A DNA stretch of 64,000 nt. Origin: JBDZVM01 sp040255675. Its GTDB lineage: Bacteria; Actinomycetota; Actinomycetes; Acidothermales; Acidothermaceae. How positions within the stretch are numbered: position 1 is the stretch's first letter; the number at the start of each line of letters is the position of its first letter. A program made the position numbers and the translations under genes. Of the stretch, positions 1 to 8,583 are shown in pieces. Where the stretch lies: contig JBDZVM010000020.1 of the NCBI GenBank assembly GCA_040255675.1, forward strand, positions 4,149 through 68,148, read 5' to 3'. The notes beneath the pieces were generated by a model, which was not told where the DNA came from, made no database searches, and saw only the letters and a list, made by a program, of their open reading frames with translations.

Positions 1-1
1 T

Positions 2-124
2 CGCGTGCTGATCGTGGCACCGCCCGCCCAAGGCTACGGTTCGAGTGGCGCGCCACGAGCGGGCATCACCGCGACCGACACGTTGGTGTTCGTTGTCGAC
101 GTGCTCGGCGCGTACAACATGTGA
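2..124 (+). CDS. FKBP-type peptidyl-prolyl isomerase, C-terminal fragment
   Basis: Only the last 40 codons are inside the window. They read RVLIVAPPAQGYGSSGAPRA then GITATDTLVFVVDVLGAYNM and end at TGA. The GYGSSG turn followed by a short variable loop and TLVFVVDVLG is the characteristic C-terminal strand of FKBP prolyl isomerases, which catalyse cis-trans isomerisation of Xaa-Pro bonds in protein folding. The start, any signal peptide and any second domain lie upstream of the window. A hairpin downstream separates it from the convergent GH65 gene. Confidence 0.8.
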   Translation, partial: RVLIVAPPAQGYGSSGAPRAGITATDTLVFVVDVLGAYNM

Positions 125-207
125 CGATGGTCAGGCCGAGCACATGACGTTTAGCCCCCGGTAGCAGGCTCGGGCGTCGCTAGTCGCGAGTCCGCTGTCG
201 ACCGCGA

Positions 208-232
208 CGAGCCTCGGTTGATCTGAGGCTCG
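208..232. terminator. Bidirectional hairpin between FKBP and GH65 genes
   Basis: CGAGCCTC and GAGGCTCG form an 8-bp perfect stem around a 9-nt loop, directly after the stop of the minus-strand GH65 gene and about 85 nt after the FKBP stop. There is no U tract, which is usual for actinobacterial terminators. Confidence 0.5.
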
Positions 233-234
233 AG

Positions 235-2595
235 TCAGGACATCGGACGCCGGGCAGGTTCACGGCCCGGAGGCTGCTGCGGCCGAGGCAGGAGCGGCGT
301 TCGCTTCGCGATATCGGCGACAACGGGCGTACCGGCGTGCACCGTGATGTCGTCGCCGGCGTGACGAAGCGTGAGCGCCCTATCAGCGCCGTCGCGCAGC
401 GCGTACGTCACCTTCTCGTGGTCGATGTCGACGCGTAACCGGCAATCGCGCCAGCGCAAGGTGAACGACAAACGCGCAATGCCGGTCGGCAATTGCGGAT
501 CGAACGAAAGACCGCCTTCGGTGTCGCGCAATCCGCCGAACCCGGCGACCAGGGCGATCCACGCTCCGGCGAGCGACGCCATGTGCAGACCGTCGCGGCT
601 GTTGTGATGAAGGTCTTGCAAGTCGATGAGGGCGGCTTCGTAGGCGTAGTCGTGCGCTAATTCGAGGTGCCCGGTTTCGGCGCAGATGACCGCCTGGACG
701 CAAGCGGAAAGTGACGAGTCTCGTACCGTGCGAGGCTCGTAGTAGTCGACGTTTCTGGCCTTGTCGTCGGCGGCGAAATGGTTGCTGAACGTGATCATCG
801 CAAGCTCGAGGTCGGCTTGTTTGATCACCTGTTTGCGGTAGATGTCGAAGTAGGGGGCGTGCAACAGCAACGGATACTTGTCTCGCGAAGCCTCGAAATC
901 CCAGTCAGGCAGCACGGTGAAACCGGCATTCTGTTCGTGAATTTGCAGTCGGTGACTGTACGGCACGAATACCGAACTGCCAGCGGCTCGCCACTCGTCG
1001 ATCTCGCTGCCGGTAATGCCGAATTCGTCTGCTAGATCGGGATTCTGTTCGGCGGCATCGGCTGCCGCGATCAGATTGTGTGCCGCCGCGAGGTTGGTGA
1101 AGGTGTTGTCGTCGACTAATGCGGTGTATTCGTCGGGTCCGGTGATTCCGGAAATATGCCATTCGTCGTCTCGGCTGTAATGCCCGACTGACATCCAAAA
1201 GCGCGCGGTCTCCGCGAGTAGTTCCACGCCGATTTCGCGCTCGATCGAGTCGTCTCCCGTTACCGACGCGTAGCGAGCAAGAGCGATCGCGACATCGGCA
1301 GTGACATGGACGGCGGCGGTGCCGGCCGGCCAATAACCCGAGCACTCTTCACCGCGGATCGTGCGCCATGGGAAGGCGGCGCCGCGAAAGCCAAGTGTCG
1401 CGGCGCGTTGCTTGGCCATCTCTAAGGTGGAGTGGCGCCAGCGCAGCGCGTGCGCGGCCGCTTCGGGCCGCGCGTAAGTCAAGACCGGTAGCACGAACGC
1501 TTCGGTGTCCCAGAACACGTGCCCGTCGTACCCGGGACCAGTGAGGCCTTTTGCCGCGATGCCACGGCCTTCTGCCCGGGCGCCGGCCTGCAAGACGTGG
1601 TAGAGGCCGAACCGAACTGCCTGCTGAATTTCGTCGTCGCCTTCGATTTCGACGTCGGCGGCGTCCCAAAAATCGTCGAGGTATTCGCGTTGCTCGCGTA
1701 CAAGCCCGTCGAAGCCGCTGAACATCGCGGCGGTGACGGCGCCCGCCGCTTGGTCGCGCAGGGCTTGTTGCGAGCGCACCGCCGACCAGCCATAGCCCAG
1801 GAATTTGACGACTCGCAGGCATTGGCCACTCGCGAGTTCGCAAATCGCCGTCAGGCGTGACCAGTTTGGCGAGACGTGGGTTTCGGTGTCGACATGTGCG
1901 CCGTCGGGCTGGTCGATGACATGCGATGCCGCCGCTGCCATCATCAGCCCGCTGCGGCGGGTGCGGTGCACCAGCACCACCCCGTGTTCGGTCCTGCTTT
2001 GTTCGACGGGCTCGAGTGGGTCGGTCAAGGCGGCCGCTTCACGCGGATCGACCGAGCTGGTCGGCACGGCCTCGTTCGCGACCAGTTCGGACTGCACGAT
2101 CACACGTACGGGATCGATCGCCTCGACCTCATAGCTGATAGCCGCGATTGCGCGCTGTGTAAAGGAAACAAGGCGCGTCGAGGTGACTCGCACGCGTTTG
2201 CCGGCGGGCGATTGCCATTCGGCGATCCGCTTGAGCGTGCCCGCCCGCATGTCGAGCACGCGTTCGTGCGACAGCAAACGTCCGTAGCGGACGTCGAAAG
2301 GCTCGTCGTCGACCAGCAGCCTGATCAACTTGCCGTTCGTCACATTGACGATCGACTGGCTCGATTCGGGGTTGCCGTACGAGCTTTCGGCATACGGCAG
2401 TGGCCGTAGCTCGAAGAAGCCGGAAAGGTACGTACCGGGGATGCCGTGCGGCTCGCCTTCGTCGAGATTGCCGCGTAAGCCGATGTGCCCGTTCGACAAG
2501 GCGAAAACCGACTCGGACTGCGCGATCAGATCGCAGTCGAAAGCGGTCTCGCGAACCGCCCAGGGCTCGACGGGATAGGCGGATTGTGTGATCAC
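235..2595 (-). CDS. Glycoside hydrolase family 65 protein (disaccharide phosphorylase type)
   Basis: A 786-aa cytoplasmic protein without signal peptide, of usual length for family 65 (maltose, trehalose, kojibiose or nigerose phosphorylases and related hydrolases). Visible landmarks are the N-terminal beta-sandwich motif SNGHIGLRGNLDEGEPHGIPG (about residues 34-53), the catalytic-domain motif GITGPDEYTALVDDN in which Glu489 is the expected general acid, KQADLELAM and DSSLSACVQAV. It starts at GTG with GAGAGG upstream. Phosphorylases yield beta-glucose 1-phosphate; the gene immediately upstream on the same strand, 16 nt away, is a beta-phosphoglucomutase-type HAD protein, the classical partner that converts that product to glucose 6-phosphate. 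The exact disaccharide cannot be read from sequence. Confidence 0.88.
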   Translation of the reverse strand: MITQSAYPVEPWAVRETAFDCDLIAQSESVFALSNGHIGLRGNLDEGEPHGIPGTYLSGFFELRPLPYAESSYGNPESSQSIVNVTNGKLIRLLVDDEPFDVRYGRLLSHERVLDMRAGTLKRIAEWQSPAGKRVRVTSTRLVSFTQRAIAAISYEVEAIDPVRVIVQSELVANEAVPTSSVDPREAAALTDPLEPVEQSRTEHGVVLVHRTRRSGLMMAAAASHVIDQPDGAHVDTETHVSPNWSRLTAICELASGQCLRVVKFLGYGWSAVRSQQALRDQAAGAVTAAMFSGFDGLVREQREYLDDFWDAADVEIEGDDEIQQAVRFGLYHVLQAGARAEGRGIAAKGLTGPGYDGHVFWDTEAFVLPVLTYARPEAAAHALRWRHSTLEMAKQRAATLGFRGAAFPWRTIRGEECSGYWPAGTAAVHVTADVAIALARYASVTGDDSIEREIGVELLAETARFWMSVGHYSRDDEWHISGITGPDEYTALVDDNTFTNLAAAHNLIAAADAAEQNPDLADEFGITGSEIDEWRAAGSSVFVPYSHRLQIHEQNAGFTVLPDWDFEASRDKYPLLLHAPYFDIYRKQVIKQADLELAMITFSNHFAADDKARNVDYYEPRTVRDSSLSACVQAVICAETGHLELAHDYAYEAALIDLQDLHHNSRDGLHMASLAGAWIALVAGFGGLRDTEGGLSFDPQLPTGIARLSFTLRWRDCRLRVDIDHEKVTYALRDGADRALTLRHAGDDITVHAGTPVVADIAKRTPLLPRPQQPPGREPARRPMS

Positions 2596-2611
2596 GCGAC
2601 GGGCCTCTCGC

Positions 2612-3361
2612 TCAGCGCATCGTCAAGAGTTCAGCGAGGTCGGCGACGACGACGTCGGCCCCGTGTGCACGCAATTGCTTCTCGTGTTCGGCGTCGCGCC
2701 GGTTCACGCCGACGACGAAACCGAACTCGCCTGCGCGGCCGGCCTCGACTCCGGCTAACGCGTCTTCGAACACGGCGGACCGCGCCGGCGAAACGTCGAC
2801 GCACTTCGCCCCGGCGATGAACGTGTCGGGTGCCGGCTTGCCCCGCAGGCCCTCGGCGACGATCGCCACTCCGTCGACTCGGCCCTCGACGTAGTCGATG
2901 AGCCCGGTGACTTTCAACACGGCCGCGGTGTTCGCGCTCGACGAGACGACGACTCGGCGAAGCCCCACGTCGCGGGCGGCTTGCAGGTAGCGGCGCGACC
3001 CTTCGTAAACCGTGACGCCGTCGCGTTCGATGGTGGCGAGCAGCGCCTCGTTCTTCCGGTTGCCGAGGCCGTGAATGGTCTCTGCTCCGGGAGGATCGTC
3101 GTTTTCACCTTCAGGCAAGGTGATTCCCCGGCTTTTCAAGAACGTGCGCACCCCGTCGGCTCGGGGCAGCCCGTCGACGTACCGGGTGTAATCCTCAACG
3201 GGGTCGAACGCCACGAACGGCTCACGCGTGCGTTCGGAGCGCGACCGCAGATACGCGTCGAACATCTGTTTCCAGGCTTTGGTATGCACCGACGCGGTGT
3301 CGGTGAGCACGCCGTCAAGGTCGAATAGGCACGCGGAAATCCCTTCGGGCAGCCCTAGCAT
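2612..3361 (-). CDS. HAD-family beta-phosphoglucomutase-like protein
   Basis: HAD hydrolase with motif I FDLDGVLTDTA at the N-terminus (nucleophile Asp14, Asp16), motif II VVVSSSANT, and motif III/IV KPAPDTFIAGAK followed by VFEDALAGVEAGRAG. This arrangement with a helical cap (residues about 25-100) is that of beta-phosphoglucomutase and trehalose-6-P phosphatase-like HADs. The ATG at 3361 (MLGLPEG) is chosen over an upstream in-frame GTG at 3385 because GTGGAGGCCGG lies directly before it. It precedes the GH65 gene by 16 nt and is almost certainly co-transcribed with it, which supports interconversion of beta-glucose 1-phosphate and glucose 6-phosphate as its job. Confidence 0.85.
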   Translation of the reverse strand: MLGLPEGISACLFDLDGVLTDTASVHTKAWKQMFDAYLRSRSERTREPFVAFDPVEDYTRYVDGLPRADGVRTFLKSRGITLPEGENDDPPGAETIHGLGNRKNEALLATIERDGVTVYEGSRRYLQAARDVGLRRVVVSSSANTAAVLKVTGLIDYVEGRVDGVAIVAEGLRGKPAPDTFIAGAKCVDVSPARSAVFEDALAGVEAGRAGEFGFVVGVNRRDAEHEKQLRAHGADVVVADLAELLTMR

Positions 3362-3393
3362 CCGGCCTCCACGACGTCGGGGCACGCGGGACT

Positions 3394-4068
3394 TTACGAT
3401 CCTGCCCGATGGGTGGCTCCGAAACGCAAGCCGTCCATAAGCAAGGCGACCAATCGCCGTGACTGTTGCTCGTCAGCGGGCCGGTCGCTCACCATGCAAA
3501 TTCCGCCGAGTGCTCGGACCATATCGTCGACGTCGACGTCCGATCTGATCGTTTTCGCGGCCGCGGCGTGGCTGATGAGTTCGCCGAACGCTCCGCGAAT
3601 GCGGTCGTGAACGTACTTGAAAAGCTCGGTGTGCGAATCGGCGGTGGCCTTCAGCGTCGCGGCGAGCCCCCGCTTGGTCGCGACGTACCCGACGAACCGA
3701 AGCATCCATTGCTCGAGCGCGACGTCGGGGGCGACGCTCGCGAGCAAGTCGTCGGCGACGTCGCACAGTTGCTCCACGCCGTGCCGGTAGGCGGCTTCGA
3801 CGAGTGCCTCGCGAGTGGGGAAGTGGCGGTACAGCGTGCCGATTCCGACACCCGCCCGCCGGGCGATGTCTTCGAGCGAGGCCTCGACGCCGTGCTCGCC
3901 GAAAGCGGCTCCGGCGGCGTCGAGGAGCGCGTCGCGGTTGCGCCGGGCGTCGGCCCGCATGCGCTTCGACCCGGGATCGGCCGATCCGCCGTCGTTGTTC
4001 GACACGCCGTCGCCGTTGGACACGCGGCGGCTGTTCGCTCGGCGGGACGCCGCTTCGACGGCGCTCAC
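3394..4068 (-). CDS. TetR/AcrR-family transcriptional regulator
   Basis: A 224-aa protein with a hydrophilic 45-residue leader, then a TetR DNA-binding domain: RRNRDALLDAAGAAFGEHGV, SLEDIARRAGVGIGTLYRHF (recognition helix) and PTREALVEAAY. The C-terminal helical domain is the ligand/dimer part. It starts at GTG 4068 with GGAGGAGGG upstream. It is divergent from an MFS drug-efflux type gene, and two GGAGG-type palindromes lie in the 106-bp gap, so it probably represses both genes until an efflux substrate binds. The stop is 32 nt from the HAD start, so read-through into the sugar genes is possible. Confidence 0.9.
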   Translation of the reverse strand: MSAVEAASRRANSRRVSNGDGVSNNDGGSADPGSKRMRADARRNRDALLDAAGAAFGEHGVEASLEDIARRAGVGIGTLYRHFPTREALVEAAYRHGVEQLCDVADDLLASVAPDVALEQWMLRFVGYVATKRGLAATLKATADSHTELFKYVHDRIRGAFGELISHAAAAKTIRSDVDVDDMVRALGGICMVSDRPADEQQSRRLVALLMDGLRFGATHRAGS

Positions 4069-4100
4069 GACTGCCCTCCTCCGAAAAAGAATTTGCTAAC

Positions 4101-4141
4101 CGGAGGATGCCTCCGTATAACTGTTACTGGAGGCGCCCTCC
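4101..4141. promoter_or_regulatory. Paired palindromic operators in the TetR/MFS divergent promoter
   Basis: Two related palindromes lie 27 bp apart centre to centre: CGGAGGATGCCTCCG at 4101-4115 and GGAGGCGCCCTCC at 4129-4141. Both have the form GGAGG-N3-CCTCC. Between them is TATAAC (4116-4121), a plausible -10 hexamer for the efflux gene. They are the best candidates for the binding sites of the adjacent TetR protein. Confidence 0.6.
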
Positions 4142-4174
4142 GCTAAGTTCCATCATCCACCATGGAGAGATCGA

Positions 4175-5707
4175 ATGCCACCCGTCAATTCCGGCGGCCC
4201 CGCTGCCCCGCCCGCATCAGCGGGCCGCCTAGCCTTCAGTTCGTCACCATCGGCGCGAGCGTCCGTGGGGAGAGTGCGCCCTGCCCGTCCTGCCCGTCGT
4301 ACGTACGCGCTCGCCGTCATCTTGTTGTGCCAGCTCATGGTCGTGCTCGACGCCACGATCGTGAACATAGCCCTGCCCGACATCCAAACTGATCTGCGCT
4401 TCAGCCGCACCGATCTTTCCTGGGTGCTTAACGCGTACGCGCTCACGTTCGGCGGTCTGCTGCTGCTCGGTGCCCGCGCGGGAGATCTGTTCGGACGACG
4501 CAGGATTTTCCTGGCCGGCGTGGGCCTGTTCACCCTCGCCTCCCTGGCCGGAGGGCTCACCACGTCGTCCGGGCTCTTGCTCGCGGCCCGCGCCGTGCAA
4601 GGGATCGGCGCGGCCGCGGCGTCGCCGTCCGCGCTCGCTTTGTTGATGATCAGTTTTCGCGAAGGGGGCGAGCGCGCCCGAGCGCTGGCGCTTTACGCCG
4701 CTGTGTCGATTGGCGGCAGCGCGGTCGGACTGATCGCCGGGGGCGTGCTCGTGGAGTGGACGTCGTGGCGATGGGTGTTCTTCGTGAACGTCCCGATCGG
4801 CATCGCGCTCATCGTGCTGGCCCGGCGCGCGTTGCCCGAGACGTCGGCGCAACGGGGATCGATCGACATCGCGGGCGCGCTGACGTCGACCCTCGGCATG
4901 AGCGCGCTCGTGTTCGGGTTCGTGCACGCGGCCTCCGACGGCTGGGGCGCCGGGCTGACCGAGGCGTCATTCGCCGTAGGCGCGGTCTTACTCGGCGCCT
5001 TCATTTTGGTAGAGACGACAGCTCGTACGCCAATTACTCCGCTCCGCTTGTTTGCCGATCGTGATCGCGCTTTCTCTTACGCCGCAAGGCTTCTCATCAT
5101 GGGCGCGATGTTCGGCATGTTTTTCTTCCTCACCCAGCTGTTGCAAGATGTGCTCGGATACAGCGCCTTGCGCACCGGTCTCGCGTTCTTGCCTCTCACC
5201 GTGATGCTGTTCGCGTTTTCGCAACTTGCCGCGCGCGTATTGCTGCCGCGGGTAGGCGGGCGGCGGTTGATGGTCGGAGGCTTGAGCCTATCGGCCGTCG
5301 GCGTGCTGTCGCTTTCGCAGCTTTCGCAGCAGAGTTCGTATTGGCTGGTGCTGGTCGGACTGGTGTTGTTCGGCTTAGGCAACGGGCTCGCCTTCGTGCC
5401 GCTCACCGCGGCGTCGCTCGCGGGGGTCGACCCCGCCGACGCCGGCGCCGCGTCGGGGCTCGTGAACGTGATGCAGCAACTCGGCGGCTCGGTGGGGCTT
5501 GCCGTTCTCGTCACGGTGTTCGGGACGGCGGCTCGCGGCGCGCACGGCAGCGCGTCGCACGCTTTTGTCGTGGGGGCCGATCAGGCGTTCACGGTCGCTG
5601 GCCTGATGCTGGCTCTCGCCGTGGCGATGGTTGCCGCCATGCGATCGCCGCGCAGGCCCGAAGCGGAAGCCGAGCCGGACGTCGACGTGGAGCTAGCGGC
5701 GGCATAG
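4175..5707 (+). CDS. MFS multidrug efflux transporter, DHA2 (14-TM) family
   Basis: A 510-aa inner-membrane drug:proton antiporter of the EmrB/QacA type. After a 40-residue basic leader the first helix carries the D1 motif LDATIVNIALP, followed by the MFS motif A region GARAGDLFGRRRIFLAG (about residues 108-124) and about 13-14 hydrophobic segments. ATG 4175 is preceded by GGAGAG. The gene is divergent from a TetR regulator, the standard arrangement for substrate-induced efflux pumps. The substrate cannot be inferred. Confidence 0.9.
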   Translation: MPPVNSGGPAAPPASAGRLAFSSSPSARASVGRVRPARPARRTYALAVILLCQLMVVLDATIVNIALPDIQTDLRFSRTDLSWVLNAYALTFGGLLLLGARAGDLFGRRRIFLAGVGLFTLASLAGGLTTSSGLLLAARAVQGIGAAAASPSALALLMISFREGGERARALALYAAVSIGGSAVGLIAGGVLVEWTSWRWVFFVNVPIGIALIVLARRALPETSAQRGSIDIAGALTSTLGMSALVFGFVHAASDGWGAGLTEASFAVGAVLLGAFILVETTARTPITPLRLFADRDRAFSYAARLLIMGAMFGMFFFLTQLLQDVLGYSALRTGLAFLPLTVMLFAFSQLAARVLLPRVGGRRLMVGGLSLSAVGVLSLSQLSQQSSYWLVLVGLVLFGLGNGLAFVPLTAASLAGVDPADAGAASGLVNVMQQLGGSVGLAVLVTVFGTAARGAHGSASHAFVVGADQAFTVAGLMLALAVAMVAAMRSPRRPEAEAEPDVDVELAAA

Positions 5708-5735
5708 CCAGCCGCGCCGACGCTCGCCGCCCACT

Positions 5736-5789
5736 CGTGATCGCGAAGACAATTTTGCGCCTATGGGGGTAAGAGTCTTCGTGATCACG
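5736..5789. terminator. Bidirectional terminator hairpin
   Basis: CGTGATCGCGAAGAC (5736-5750) pairs with GTCTTCGTGATCACG (5775-5789) with one mismatch over 15 bp. It lies between the convergent MFS and lipoprotein genes; the right arm overlaps the lipoprotein stop codon. Confidence 0.6.
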
Positions 5790-6972
5790 GCACTGGGGCG
5801 GCCGACGGCGATGCCGGGACGGCGGACGGCACTGGGGCGGCCGAGGGTGGAACCGGCGGGACGGCGATCGGCGAGCTCGTCACCGTTCCGCCGCCGACAC
5901 CCGCCTGGCCGCGACCGCCACCAGACGTCGCGCCGTCGTCGATGTAGGCCGGGTCGACGGCGACGACAGGGATTGGCTCGGCCGATCCGTCGACCGTGAA
6001 GAACCACGCCGGCACCAAGACGGGCTCGCCGGCGTCCAGGCGAAGCTGCAAGCCCAGCGTGCCGCCGGTGATTCTCGTCGGTTCAGGGGGCGGGCACGAG
6101 GATGGCGCGGGGTCAGCTGGACAGTACCCACCAATCATCGGCCGCGGCTGGTTTTGCAGATCGTCGAACGCCGCTTTCGCGGTGCGCAGCGGGTAATCGT
6201 CACCGCCCTCAGGCAAGAGGACGAGCCCGTGTGCGGCCCTGATTCCGCGGCCGTCGACGTCGACCTGGGTGTCGAGCCCGGCCGTAGGCAGCGACCCGAT
6301 CGTCGGGGAAACGATGAGCGTCGAATAGTCGGGAAAACCGCGCATCACTCGCTCCGCGCCGCCGAGGTGCAAGCTCGCGAGCAGATCGTGCGCCGCGGCC
6401 CGGGTTGATGCCTCGTCAGGCCCGGACGCCGGGGGAGGCTCTGCCGTCGTCGGCTGTGTCACTCCTGGCCTCACCGGCGCGGACGACGGCACGCCCATCG
6501 CGCAACCGACGGCGCTGTCGGGATTTCCGTCGACATCAATCATGTAGGGCGGGCATGCAAGGAGATCGCCGCGCACGTACGCCCATTGGCCGCCTCCGCG
6601 ATCGCTCACCCGCAACTCGCCGGACGCCGACGCGACGACCCATCCATGCGCGTGCCTTTGCGGCTGCGCAACGATGCCAACAGCGGCAGCAAGCCGGACG
6701 ACGTCGTCGTGGCTCGGCCTGTGATCGCCGTCCCAGCGCCAGACTTGGGCGTGTGTTGGCTGGTCGGGTAGCGCGCCGCCGAGCACGTAGCCGGCCTCGG
6801 CGATCGCGGCTGCCATCGCGGGTGCCGCCCCATCGGCGCCCGTCACCAAACCGATGCGCAGCTTGGGCGGCTGGTGGTTTCGGGCCGAAAGCTGCGAGGC
6901 GCACCCGGCCGTGGCGAGGGCGAGTAGAGCGGCACACACCCCGGCCAGCCGGGTGTTCGACGTCCGACGCAT
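5785..6972 (-). CDS. Putative lipoprotein, function unknown
   Basis: A 395-aa predicted lipoprotein. ATG 6972 is chosen over upstream starts because it is preceded by GGGAGAA and begins a lipoprotein signal peptide, MRRTSNTRLAGVCAALLALA followed by the lipobox ATAGC. The mature part has no family I can name; it contains two possible alpha/beta segments and a C-terminal tail rich in Pro, Ala, Ser and Val (APVPSAVPASPSAAPVP) encoded by short direct repeats near 5790-5845. It is divergent from a GNAT gene. Probably surface-exposed on the outer face of the cytoplasmic membrane. Confidence 0.7.
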   Translation of the reverse strand: MRRTSNTRLAGVCAALLALATAGCASQLSARNHQPPKLRIGLVTGADGAAPAMAAAIAEAGYVLGGALPDQPTHAQVWRWDGDHRPSHDDVVRLAAAVGIVAQPQRHAHGWVVASASGELRVSDRGGGQWAYVRGDLLACPPYMIDVDGNPDSAVGCAMGVPSSAPVRPGVTQPTTAEPPPASGPDEASTRAAAHDLLASLHLGGAERVMRGFPDYSTLIVSPTIGSLPTAGLDTQVDVDGRGIRAAHGLVLLPEGGDDYPLRTAKAAFDDLQNQPRPMIGGYCPADPAPSSCPPPEPTRITGGTLGLQLRLDAGEPVLVPAWFFTVDGSAEPIPVVAVDPAYIDDGATSGGGRGQAGVGGGTVTSSPIAVPPVPPSAAPVPSAVPASPSAAPVP

Positions 6973-7068
6973 GAAGTTCTCCCTTGCGCGCCGGCGGATT
7001 TGCTCACCGGTTGAGCGATCCGACGTGGCGGGCGGCGGTTCGGTTCCGGCGTCCGCTAGAAAAGTGGC

Positions 7069-7599
7069 ATGAAACACGTGGCCGCGTTTCGCGACGCGAC
7101 GCTAGCCGATGTCGACGAGATCGTTCAGCTCGTCGAGTCTGCCTACCGCGGCGAGACAAGCAGAGCGGGCTGGACGACGGAAGCGGATCTCCTTGCTGGC
7201 CAACGTACCGATGCCGCCGCGGTGCGCGACATCGTCGAATCACCGGATGCCCGGCTGTTGCTCGCCGTCGACGGCGACGCGTTGCTGGCTTGCTGCCAAC
7301 TCGAACGCCGCGGCGCTGACACCGCGTATTTCGGCATGTTCGCGGTGCGGCCGGGATTGCAGGGCGACGGTCTCGGCAAGCTCGTCTTGGCGGAGGCCGA
7401 GCGTCTCGCGCGCGACGAGTGGCGCGCCTCGCTGATGCGCATGACGGTAATCGCTCAACGGCTCGAGCTCATCGCGTGGTACGAGCGGCGCGGTTATCGC
7501 GCGACGGGTGAGGCTCGTCCTTTTCCTTATGGTGACGAAAGATTCGGGCTTCCGCGCCGTGACGATCTGCATTTCGTCGTTCTCGCGAAACGCTTGTGA
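7069..7599 (+). CDS. GNAT-family N-acetyltransferase
   Basis: A 176-aa single-domain acetyltransferase. The acetyl-CoA binding motif A is FAVRPGLQGDGLGKLVLAEA (about residues 91-110) and motif B is ELIAWYERRGYRATGE (about 134-149). The family transfers acetyl from acetyl-CoA to an amine; the acceptor cannot be predicted. It is monocistronic, divergent from the lipoprotein gene and convergent with the LLM oxidoreductase, with only one base between the two stop codons. Confidence 0.88.
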   Translation: MKHVAAFRDATLADVDEIVQLVESAYRGETSRAGWTTEADLLAGQRTDAAAVRDIVESPDARLLLAVDGDALLACCQLERRGADTAYFGMFAVRPGLQGDGLGKLVLAEAERLARDEWRASLMRMTVIAQRLELIAWYERRGYRATGEARPFPYGDERFGLPRRDDLHFVVLAKRL

Positions 7600-7600
7600 G

Positions 7601-8524
7601 TTACGGCAGTTGTGGCGCCACCTTCGACGCGATCACGTCGAGATGGCCGAGATCGGCGAGGTCGAGTATTTGCAGAAACAACCGCGTGACCCCGATCTCG
7701 GCGAACCGGCCGATTTGATCGGCCACCTGATCGGGAGTTCCGAAAAGTGGCGGCGTATGCCCGATGTTTTCGGCTCTGGTGGCGGCTGCTTCGGCCGTGC
7801 GGCCGCAAGCGATCGTCTGCGCCGCGGACAAGACGAGCGGGCGACGCCCGCTCGCCGCTCGCCCGGATTCGACGGAAAGCAGTCGCACGCGCTCAAAACA
7901 TTGCCGCGTCTCGTCGAGGCTCGCGAACGGCACGTTGAACTCGTCGGCGAATTTCACCGCGAGGGCAGGCGTGCGACGCTTGCCGCGGCCGCCGACGATG
8001 ACAGGCGGAGCAGGTGATTGCGCGGGTTTCGGCAGCGCGGGCGAGTCGGCTAATTGGTAATAGGCGCCCGAGAAGTCGAACTGCTCGCCGACGGGTGTTT
8101 GCCACAGGCCGGTGACGATCGCGAGCTGCTCCTCGAGCCGGTCGAAGCGTTCGGCGACCGGCGGAAACGGGATACCGTAGGCGGTGTGCTCGCGCTCGAA
8201 CCAGCCCGCGCCGAGCCCGAGTTCGATACGTCCGTCGCTCATATGGTCGACGCTCGCCACCGCGATTGCCAGCGGGCCGGGAAGGCGAAACGTGGCGGCG
8301 CTCACCATCGTGCCGAGTCGCAGTCGCGACGTCTCGACGGCGAGGCCGGCGAGCGTCGTCCAAGCGTCGGTGGGGCCTGGAAGCCCGAGGTCGGCCCGCA
8401 TCGTCGCGTAATGGTCGGAGCGAAAAAAGCCGTCGAAACCTTGCTCTTCAGCGTGCTTGGCCATGCGTGCCTGGTCGGCGTAGGAGGCGCCGAACTGCGG
8501 TTCGATCATGACGACGAGGCGCAT
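7601..8524 (-). CDS. LLM-class F420-dependent oxidoreductase
   Basis: A 307-aa luciferase-like monooxygenase fold (TIM barrel). Family features are the N-terminal strand MRLVVMIEP, GFDGFFRSDHY (about residues 34-44), LRLGTMVSAATFRLPG, SDGRIELGLGAGWFEREH (about 99-116) and the C-terminal PVIVGGRGKRR. This group (TIGR03560-like) generally uses the deazaflavin cofactor F420 in actinomycetes. The redox substrate is unknown. It is divergent from the P-loop kinase gene across 59 nt. Confidence 0.85.
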   Translation of the reverse strand: MRLVVMIEPQFGASYADQARMAKHAEEQGFDGFFRSDHYATMRADLGLPGPTDAWTTLAGLAVETSRLRLGTMVSAATFRLPGPLAIAVASVDHMSDGRIELGLGAGWFEREHTAYGIPFPPVAERFDRLEEQLAIVTGLWQTPVGEQFDFSGAYYQLADSPALPKPAQSPAPPVIVGGRGKRRTPALAVKFADEFNVPFASLDETRQCFERVRLLSVESGRAASGRRPLVLSAAQTIACGRTAEAAATRAENIGHTPPLFGTPDQVADQIGRFAEIGVTRLFLQILDLADLGHLDVIASKVAPQLP

Positions 8525-8583
8525 GCTGTCACCCTTTCACGCGGCATACCGGCTAGCCTGCCCGCTCTGTCAGACTGCGGGAC

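Noticed and set aside
778..2134. Several plus-strand ORFs opposite the GH65 gene
   Set aside because: They are antisense shadows of a high-GC gene without ribosome binding sites or family motifs.
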